Position numbers and translations under genes: made by a program
The notes under the pieces: model-generated
Seen by the model: the letters and a program-made list of their open reading frames with translations, nothing else
Databases searched by the model: none
What the model was told of the DNA's origin: nothing
Assembly: GCA_002433075.1 (NCBI GenBank)
Contig: DJHM01000006.1
Coordinates: forward strand, 1 to 21,438
DNA length: 21,438 nt
Direction of reading: 5' to 3'
DNA from: Latescibacteria bacterium UBA6620
GTDB taxonomy: Bacteria > Latescibacterota > UBA2968
Shown: positions 15,846-21,438 of the stretch, one piece after another
Numbering within the stretch: position 1 is the first letter of the stretch
How the letters are laid out: each line of letters starts with the position of its first letter

Positions 15846-15880
15846 AGCGCCCCACTGTGACCGCAGGGGGCGCTTTTCTC
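15846..15880. terminator. Terminator between TlpA and PEP carboxykinase genes
   Basis: AGCGCCCC (15846-15853) pairs with GGGGCGCT (15867-15874); an inner CTG/CAG pairing extends the stem past one bulged base. TTTCTC follows on the plus strand. An A/G-rich tract (15802-15845) lies on the other side, giving a pyrimidine-rich but less U-rich tail for the minus strand. It is best suited to the TlpA gene. Confidence 0.75.
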
Positions 15881-15885
15881 ATCCC

Positions 15886-17474
15886 CTACACATTGGGTCC
15901 TGCTTGCTTCACGGCGTCATCCGTTTCGTCTGCATACTGTTCGAAGTTCTCGATAAACAGGGTGGCAAGTTTTCTGATCGTTTCGTCGAAAGCTTTCCGG
16001 TCGGACCACGAGTTCCAGGGAACGAGAATGTCCGACGGCACGTTCGGGCACTCGGCCGCGATCTCTACTCCGAAGACCGGATCCTTGATCGTCTTCGCAT
16101 CGGCCAGCGTCCCATTGTGAATCGCGTCCACGATCGCGCGCGTGTAGGACAGTCGGATCCGGGACCCGACCCCTTCCGGCCCACCATTCCATCCCGTGTT
16201 GACCAACCAGACCTTCGAACCGTGCGTCTTGATCTTCTCGGACAGCAGTTCAGCGTACTTGTGCGGGTGCCAGACTAGGAAGGGTCCACCGAAACAAGGT
16301 GATAATGTCGCCTCCGGCTCCGTCACGCCGACCTCCGTCCCCCCCACTTTTGCCGTGTAACCGCTGATGAAGTGATATATCGCCTGCTCCGGTGTCAGCT
16401 TCGATACGGGCGCCAGAACACCAAACGCATCGCAGGTCAGGAAGATCACGTCCGTCGGATGGCCCGCCGTCGCAGGGATCTTCGCATTCGTCACGTGCTC
16501 CAGCGGATATGCGCCCCTCGTGTTCTCGGTGATCGACGCATCGCTGAAGTCCACGCGGCGGCTGTCCGGACGGTAGACCACGTTCTCCAACACCGATCCA
16601 AACCGAAGCGCCTGGTAGATTTCCGGTTCTGTTTCCCCTGTCAAGTTGATCGCCTTCGCGTAGCACACCCATCCTCGATGTTGAACACGCCCTTGTCCGT
16701 CCACACGTGCTCGTCGTCCCCGATCAACCACCGCTTGGGATCGGCCGAAAGCGTCGTCTTCCCCGTCCCCGATAATCCGAACAATAGCGAGCATCGTTCG
16801 CTGTAAAGCTCGGTCGTGGCAGAGCAATGCATCGAAAGCAGCCCCGCCTTGGGCATCAGGTAGTTCATCACCGTGAAAATGCCCTTCTTCATTTCGCCCG
16901 CGTATTCCGTTCCCAGAATCACCATCGACCGCTCTTCGAAATCCAGATCCACACTCGTCTTCGACGTCATTCCTTTCGTCAGTCGATTTGCAGGAAACTG
17001 TCCCGCGTTGTAGATCACATAGTCCGGTTCGCCGAAGGACTCCAGTTCCTCCTGCGTGGGGCGGATAAGCATCGTTGAAATGAACAACGCGTGGTAGGGG
17101 CGGGCGCAGATGATCCGCACCTTGATCTGATTGTCCGGATCCCACCCCGCGAAAGCGTCGACGCAATAGAGTTTCTCGCGCGTGTTCAGATAATCCTTCG
17201 CCCGTTCCTGATTGACCTGGAAAGTCTCTCCGTCCAGCGGAACATTGACCGAACCCCATCAGACGTCGCTTTCCGACTCGGCATTCTTGACCACGCGCTT
17301 GTCCAGCGGCGAACGCCCAGTCTTGTCACCCGAATAGGCAATCAACGCGCCCGAGTCCGAGATAGAACTTCGCGGGTCGGCCCGAATCGCTTCCTCATAC
17401 AGAATCGCCGTGGGCAGATTACGGGCGATGTTCTCTACCGTGATGCCGTGAGGTTCGAGCGTAAATGAGCTCAC
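15886..17474 (-). pseudogene. pckA: Phosphoenolpyruvate carboxykinase (ATP), interrupted by a stop and a frameshift
   Basis: Joined across its lesions, the gene encodes about 528 residues, the normal length of ATP-dependent PEP carboxykinase, which converts oxaloacetate to PEP in gluconeogenesis. Start: GTG 17474 with GAGGAA upstream. Key parts remain: GDKTGRSPLDKRVV, GEMKKGIFTVMNYLMPKAGLLSMHCSA, the ATP loop FGLSGTGKTTLSAD, DDEHVW, and the C-terminal region with NTGWNGGPEGVGSRI. Two lesions are seen. A TGA at 17259-17261 replaces the first Trp of the family's conserved WWG. At about 16664-16668 the sequence reads GGGTGTGCTAC where GGGTGCTAC is expected, a gain of one TG, which moves the frame; just before it the conserved GG is DG. 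Other genes here end in TGA and use TGG for Trp, so recoding is unlikely. It may be recent decay or sequence error. Confidence 0.9.
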
Positions 17475-17578
17475 GTGTTCCTCAGTTTCGATAAGTCAGG
17501 GAAGAGATCGGATGGAAAGAATCCGGTCGAAAGAAGGACAGAATGACGGGGAGAGGGGTTCGGGTTCCTGATGCGCGT

Positions 17579-18766
17579 TCAATCGAACTGCGTCTTGCTC
17601 TGGTGGTTGGGTTTCCCCATACCACGAATGACGTCTTCCTTCCGCCACAGTCGAGCCGCGCGTGAGATATCGTTGTCGCCCCCCAGCGTTTCGTCCAACT
17701 CCGACTGGGTCATCCACGCCCCGGCACCCTCCTTGTCCAGAGCGGCGAGGGAGCCGGCGCCATCCGAGTAACCGTAGACCCGACAGACGCCCTCCTCACA
17801 CTCGATGTCTTCGATGTAGGAGACCCACGGCACGTCCACACCAAGCTGGTCTTGCACGTGCGACTGAACGGATGCGATCCTCGAACCGACATCCCAGCCG
17901 GCTTCCTCCTCTTCCCACCCTTCGCCCCCCGGCAGCCCCCAGGCGTCGTCCTTCACCTTCATCAGAAAGAACCGGGGCTCGGCTTCGGACGTATCCTCGA
18001 TCAGCAGCTCAGTCGTCGCGATCGGTTTGTCGAATGCGACCGGGATCAGTCGCTTTCCTTCGTCGCTCAACACATCCCGCGAAGCAGGGCTGTAGGGATA
18101 GTATCCTGCTGCTGGAGGAGCGTTAACAGCGCAATACTTGTTGAAGAAACCGACCCGATCCTGTTCCGTCGAGCCGGCAGGTGGTAGATGCCACGTGTGG
18201 CCGTTCATCAGGAGGACGTCGCCCGCTTTCAGATCGGGATCGACGAACTCGGCCATCTTCTCACGATCGGGAGCCGTCACATCCCAGATGTGGGCGTCTC
18301 GATCGATCACACTCTCCAGTTTGTGCGATCCGGGTGCGACCATCAAAGGCCCGAAAGACTCGTCGAAGTCATTCAGCGGAATAATCGCGAACAGCCAGTT
18401 CATGGACGACCCCACGGGCCTCCATCGTTTGTAGTCGCAATGTGCGCCGCCGCCCGTGTCACCCGGTGAACGCAGATAGGCGACGAAGGCCGTCAGGTAA
18501 GCCGGCTGTCCCAGCAACGCCTCGACCGCATCCACGATCACGGGATGGTCGACGATCGTCGACATTTCCGGATCGGCCATCCGGTTGCCGCTCACGGTGT
18601 ATTTCGCCGGCTCGGGATACTTAAGCTTCGCGGGAAACGCATCGCGTTTGACTTCCTCGATCACGTGATCCCGATACGCGGAGGCTTCGTCCCGCGACAG
18701 AACATCCCGGATAATGTGGTAACCGTTCTCGTGATAGGCTTCGATGTCGGCTTTGGTAATCGACAT
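17579..18766 (-). CDS. PhyH-family dioxygenase fused to a degenerate Nudix-like domain
   Basis: Residues 1-245 match the phytanoyl-CoA dioxygenase (PhyH) family of Fe(II)/2-oxoglutarate oxygenases: YHENGYHIIRDVLS at the N-terminus, iron ligands H109 and D111 in AHCDYKRW, the distal histidine H193 (or H190) in NGHTWHLPPAGS, and R204 in EQDRVGF for 2-oxoglutarate. Residues ~250-375 look like a Nudix fold: TTELLIEDT, FFLMKVKDDAWGLPGGEG, RIASVQSHVQDQLGVD where the Nudix box REVxEExG would be, and AWMTQSELDE. The catalytic glutamates of the Nudix box are not conserved, so this half is likely a binding domain. The ATG at 18766 follows AGGAA at 7 bases. Predicted substrate: unknown. The gene is intact although its neighbours on both sides are broken. 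Confidence 0.85.
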   Translation of the reverse strand: MSITKADIEAYHENGYHIIRDVLSRDEASAYRDHVIEEVKRDAFPAKLKYPEPAKYTVSGNRMADPEMSTIVDHPVIVDAVEALLGQPAYLTAFVAYLRSPGDTGGGAHCDYKRWRPVGSSMNWLFAIIPLNDFDESFGPLMVAPGSHKLESVIDRDAHIWDVTAPDREKMAEFVDPDLKAGDVLLMNGHTWHLPPAGSTEQDRVGFFNKYCAVNAPPAAGYYPYSPASRDVLSDEGKRLIPVAFDKPIATTELLIEDTSEAEPRFFLMKVKDDAWGLPGGEGWEEEEAGWDVGSRIASVQSHVQDQLGVDVPWVSYIEDIECEEGVCRVYGYSDGAGSLAALDKEGAGAWMTQSELDETLGGDNDISRAARLWRKEDVIRGMGKPNHQSKTQFD

Positions 18767-18900
18767 AGTGTGTTCCTAGTGGCTGAGGTTTGGGATGCGG
18801 ACCGGTGTCACACGAAGATACAAGGCGAGGGAGGCTGCGGAAACCGGAACGTTTGGGCAACAGAGGATGCATAACCCCCTCCAATTACATAGCCCCAAGA

Positions 18901-19844
18901 CTACATTTTAACGAACTCCCATCCCGAAAAGACGGGAAAGTGGTTCCAGCTTTGGGCGCGATCGTCGTCCCTCCTCAGCATCTCGTCGGTCGGCCGTACA
19001 TCGGACAAGGTTCGCAGCAGAAACCCTGCGTCTCTGACGACACTGCTATACTCTTCCAGCGTTCGATGGTAATAGAAGACCTGGATACCCTAGCCTGAAC
19101 AATGCCGTGGTAGACGACGGAGGTGCCGGAGTCGAAGTAGTCCTTGGCCTTTTCGCGGGGCACAGCCGAGTAGGGATTGTTCCCCATCAGGACAAGGCGA
19201 CCGCCTTGCTTCGTTACGTTGCCCACCGTTCTGGCAAACCCGACGTGGTCGGGAATATCGTTAATCACAAAATGGCCGACGACGAGATCGAATGCAGCGC
19301 TGAATTCCGGGAGTGGCTTGCTCAGGTCGGAGACCCGGTAGTCGATCGGGTCGTCTGATTCTGCTTTCGCGAGTTCGATGATTCTTCGGGAAACGTCGAT
19401 CCCTGTCACACGGGCTCCACGATCGGCCAGAATTCTGGACACGTAACCGGAACCGCATCCGGCATCGAGCGTATTCAGCCCGGTCGGATCCCCAACAAGG
19501 TCTAGCAGAACGGAAAGCGGAAGGTCGTCACCCATCCGCTGATCCTTTCTCATGCGCGACCACTTTTCTGCGAAATCATCGTAGGTGTTCGCACCGTCCT
19601 GAATCGACATCCGGAGGGACTGCCAGTTTCGAAACCCATACTCCTGCGCCACGACGGACTGGACCTGCTGGAGCGTAACTGCAGAGGTGTGCCCATCCTC
19701 ACCGAGCACAGATGAGATTCTCTGTCGTGCAACGAGATCGTTGCGCCGGCAGGCCTGTAAAAGCTGTTTGGCCTGGTTCCTGAGATGCCTGAGGTCTGGA
19801 TCGGCCGGAAGTTGCTTGAAGGGGGGTCGTACGGAGGTAGACAT
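18901..19844 (-). pseudogene. SAM-dependent methyltransferase with ankyrin-type N-terminal module, frameshifted
   Basis: Starting at ATG 19844 (GAGAGGG upstream), residues 1-80 carry LPADPDLRHLRNQAKQLLQ and VVAQEYGFRNWQSLR, a module commonly seen at the start of ankyrin-repeat proteins. A class I methyltransferase follows: motif I LDAGCGSGY (126-134), acidic D150 in VTGIDVS, and FDLVVGHFVINDIPD. The frame is lost near 19090, within GGCTAGGGTATCC. In the alternative frame the expected C-terminal part continues, including IQVFYYHRTLEEYSS, VVRDAGFLLRTLSDVRP and an ending WEFVKM with TAG at 18901. One base lost or two gained restores it. Without correction the protein is truncated or ends in unrelated residues. 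The gene has its own strong promoter (19977-20005). Confidence 0.82.
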
Positions 19845-19976
19845 AGGAACCCTCTCTCTGAATGCGCCCGTTGTCCGCGATTCGGGCAAGAAAGAAGGCT
19901 GTCGGTCTGGATAGTTCGAGGTCGGTGGGCTTGTGCCCTTCCCGCGGACGTAGCGGCTCCCGTGGAGCACAAGGAA

Positions 19977-20005
19977 GGTATATCTTAGCACGGCGCAGAT
20001 GTCAA
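19977..20005 (-). promoter_or_regulatory. Sigma70-type promoter for the methyltransferase gene
   Basis: On the minus strand, a perfect TTGACA (20005-20000), a 17-base spacer and TATACC (19982-19977) form the best promoter in the window. The predicted transcript start near 19970 leaves a leader of about 126 bases before the ATG at 19844. No known riboswitch was recognised in that leader. Confidence 0.6.
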
Positions 20006-20054
20006 GCCCTCTGCGCCTCATCGACCGAAAAGGACGCTCGCTGCGGAGTTCGTT

Positions 20055-20374
20055 TCACTCTCTCCGTGTGTCCGACGATACGTAAGCCAGCAGCCTGAAA
20101 TGATCGGTCAGGTAGTCCGCATAGAACCGTGCCCGATCCTCGAAGGAATGTTCGAACGCCGTGCCCGTGAGATGCGTCTCGAGATCATCGATCGCACAGT
20201 GCCAGCCACCCGCAGGTCGATCTCTACCGGGATGATCCACCATTTGTCGAGGCCATCTTTGGTACTGATAGCTTCCCAAACCTGCTCCACCGGGACATCG
20301 AACCCACGCGTCCAGACCATCGCATGACGACCCACAAATCGTCCTGCGTTTTCGACAAGATCGTTGCGAGCCAT
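20055..20374 (-). pseudogene. AHSA1/SRPBCC-family protein with central deletion
   Basis: The ATG at 20374 (GAGAGG just upstream; ATG 20386 is an alternative) starts a protein reading HAMVWTRGFDVPVEQVWEAIS, KDGLDKWWIIPVEIDLR, the N-terminal third of an Aha1-type START/SRPBCC protein. At about 20203-20215 the frame changes directly to GWHCAIDDLETHLTG, followed by RFYADYLTDHF and a TGA at 20055, which is the family's C-terminal helix. The middle beta-sheet, normally about 70-90 residues, is absent, and the two ends are in different frames. A deletion of roughly 200-270 bases is inferred from family length. The remaining product cannot fold normally. It lies upstream of the methyltransferase promoter in the same direction. 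Confidence 0.75.
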
Positions 20375-20386
20375 CTCACCTCTCAT

Positions 20387-20506
20387 TCCGCTGCACAGCT
20401 TAGACGGGCCTCATCCCGTCCCGAAGAATTCAGCCTCGGCAGCTTCAGCGCCCTGTAGTGCACAGGTCGGGGGCGCGTGATCCGCGGTCCACACACGAAG
20501 TTGGTT
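20387..20506. other. Short intergenic region, small hairpin only
   Basis: Between the AHSA1-like start and the hydrolase stop lies a perfect 6-bp inverted repeat GACGGG/CCCGTC (20403-20408 and 20415-20420). It has no T-rich tail on either strand, so I do not call it a terminator. Nothing else stands out. Confidence 0.3.
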
Positions 20507-21388
20507 TTAGGGAAGAATGCGGACGAAAGATTCATCGACCGCCCCTTCGCCGCCTTTCAGTCGCGTAAGGTCCATCTCGAGGTGCCTCGCCAGGAACTCG
20601 TAGGCGCCGACCCGCTTGGGATAGCCATAGTCGTGATTCCCTTCGGGAAGATGAAGATTCTCCACATTTTCTTCCGACCCGAGCAGGCCGTACACCCGAC
20701 GCAGATAGGGAAACTCAACTGCTGGTGTGTTGCACGACTAATCCTTACGCCGAGCGTCTACGGGGACCGGGGGACGTTCGTTGGGGTCATCCCGGGTTCC
20801 CTTTTCCAGCAAGGTTCGCCAGGTGACGGAGATAAGGAGCTGGGGTCGTGGCGCGGCCAGTGCGGCGATGTCTGCGTTGTTCGTCTGATGATCTTCGCTG
20901 ATGTGAATCGGAAGACCGCTTTCGCAGTTGCACCCGCCGAAGAAGTGGGCGGATACCATCACCACCGGAATCGATACACGCTCGTCCACCGCCGCCAGGA
21001 GAAACGACTGTGTACCCCCACCCGACGCACCCGTGACCCCGATTCGGCGGTCGTCAACCTCCGGTAGCGAACAAAGGAAAACGACACCCCGGGTGCTGTT
21101 CCAGGTCTGCAGCGTCAACACATACGGGTCTGAATGCTTCATCTGATCGGACTCGCCCCAACCGATCCTGTCATACGTAAAGACGACGGCGCCCATTCTG
21201 GCCATCGAGGCGCAAGGAAGTTGCATGTCGTCTCGAAATCGACCGCCGGGTCGCCCCGGAATGGAGGCGAAATGTCCGAAGGGACAGAGAACACCTGCAT
21301 ATTTTCCATCAACTCTCGTGGAGAAGTCCGTCGGTCGGTAAAGATTGCCCGTGACGAAGTGACCTGCCCCCCGGGATTGTTCCCAGTC
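20507..21388 (-). pseudogene. Alpha/beta hydrolase (acetylxylan esterase/dienelactone hydrolase-like), damaged
   Basis: The frame is open from 21388 without a start codon until ATG 21226, yet residues before that ATG are family-like (GHFVTGNLYRP, AGVLCPFGHFAS), so the N-terminus has been lost. The core has the nucleophile elbow GVTGASGGG, VFTYDRIGWGES, AALAAPRPQLLISV, and, after the damage, NTPAVEFPYLRRVYGL and the catalytic histidine in EGNHDYG. Two lesions interrupt it: a stretch at about 20747-20824 that does not look like family sequence sits between LLISV and KD, and a TAG at 20738-20740 stands where the family has Trp in KDW. The C-terminal part then continues in the same frame to TAA at 20507. 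The predicted original role was ester hydrolysis, possibly of carbohydrate esters. Confidence 0.75.
20747..20824. other. About 78-bp insertion in the hydrolase gene
   Basis: Translation between LLISV and KD is a charged, proline-rich stretch (EKGTRDDPNERPPVPVDARR) with no place in the hydrolase fold, where one Gly is expected. Its length keeps the frame. I see no clear terminal repeats or target duplication, so its origin is unknown. Confidence 0.4.
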
Positions 21389-21400
21389 CTAATGTTAGGA
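21387..21400. repeat. Palindrome at the edge of the hydrolase remnant
   Basis: TCCTAA-TG-TTAGGA is a perfect 6-bp inverted repeat. Outer CCCA (21382-21385) and TGGG (21402-21405) extend it imperfectly. The hydrolase reading frame is lost exactly here. Confidence 0.5.
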
Positions 21401-21438
21401 TGTGGGACACAGAAGGGGGCCCTATGGCCGGGAAGCGT
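21393..21438 (+). mobile_element. Possible left end of an insertion sequence, cut by the window edge
   Basis: From 21393 the sequence TGTTAGGATGTGGGACAC starts with TG as many IS terminal repeats do. An ATG at 21424, with AAGGGGG a few bases upstream, begins MAGKR, a start often seen in IS3-family OrfA proteins. The hydrolase gene on the other side loses its N-terminus at the same point. Only five codons and one end are visible, so this is a hypothesis. Confidence 0.3.

Noticed and set aside
16657..17259. The 5' part of the 457-codon ORF overlapping pckA (start at 17259)
   Set aside because: Before about 16660 this frame translates to non-family sequence; the true pckA frame runs alongside and the two join only at the TG gain.
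17259..17261. UGA read as tryptophan or selenocysteine in pckA
   Set aside because: A second lesion in the same gene, normal TGG use for Trp, and TGA used as a terminator by other genes argue for a plain nonsense change; no selenocysteine-type hairpin was noticed.
19845..19976. Possible SAM- or SAH-type riboswitch in the methyltransferase leader
   Set aside because: A 126-base leader before a methyltransferase is suggestive, but I could not match any known conserved riboswitch core.
19845..20021. 59-codon N-terminal extension of the methyltransferase to 20021
   Set aside because: The extension overlaps the predicted promoter and looks non-coding; ATG 19844 has a ribosome site and starts the recognisable module.

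Overview
The window is a stretch of high-GC bacterial chromosome. Bacterial lipoprotein signals, a periplasmic TlpA/ResA-type thioredoxin and Shine-Dalgarno sites of the AGGAG/GAGGTG type point to a diderm bacterium. A DegT aminotransferase, a PhyH dioxygenase, a Na+/solute symporter, an M20 amidohydrolase and a secernin-like C69 peptidase together fit uncultured FCB-like lineages such as Latescibacterota or Gemmatimonadota. That placement is a guess from gene content only; no rRNA or other phylogenetic marker is present. No tRNA, rRNA or CRISPR array was seen, and no gene-free gap exceeds about 220 bases.

Layout. Positions 1-3912 (+): the 3' part of an ABC exporter, an MFS transporter and a C69/secernin-like peptidase, ended by a strong bidirectional terminator. 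Positions 4102-7141 (-): a three-gene run of a polytopic membrane protein with conspicuous histidines, a TPR-parvulin lipoprotein and a stand-alone double-receiver response regulator. Positions 7362-8861 (+): a sodium:solute symporter transcribed divergently from that run. Positions 8963-15074 (-): a six-gene run of an ankyrin lipoprotein (broken), a GATase-like/NodB-like two-domain protein, a DegT aminotransferase, a DUF3291 protein, a small bactofilin-like beta-helix protein and an M20 amidohydrolase. Positions 15286-15801 (+): a TlpA-like thioredoxin. Positions 15886-21388 (-): ATP-dependent PEP carboxykinase (broken), a PhyH dioxygenase with a Nudix-like tail (intact), a methyltransferase (frameshifted), an AHSA1/SRPBCC protein (internal deletion) and an alpha/beta hydrolase (stop, insertion and missing N-terminus). 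The last ~45 bases look like the start of an insertion sequence reading outward.

The main pattern is an asymmetry. Every gene left of about 14.2 kb reads intact, while five of the seven genes to the right carry lesions of different kinds: a 43-bp deletion in a 99-bp repeat array, a nonsense codon plus a TG dinucleotide gain, a single-base-type frameshift, a large internal deletion, and an insertion plus nonsense codon next to a probable IS end. This looks like local gene decay, although small indels could also be assembly errors. Other points of interest are the PhyH/degenerate-Nudix fusion, the TPR-parvulin lipoprotein, the GATase-like/NodB-like protein beside DegT, and a methyltransferase carrying an N-terminal module usually seen in ankyrin proteins.
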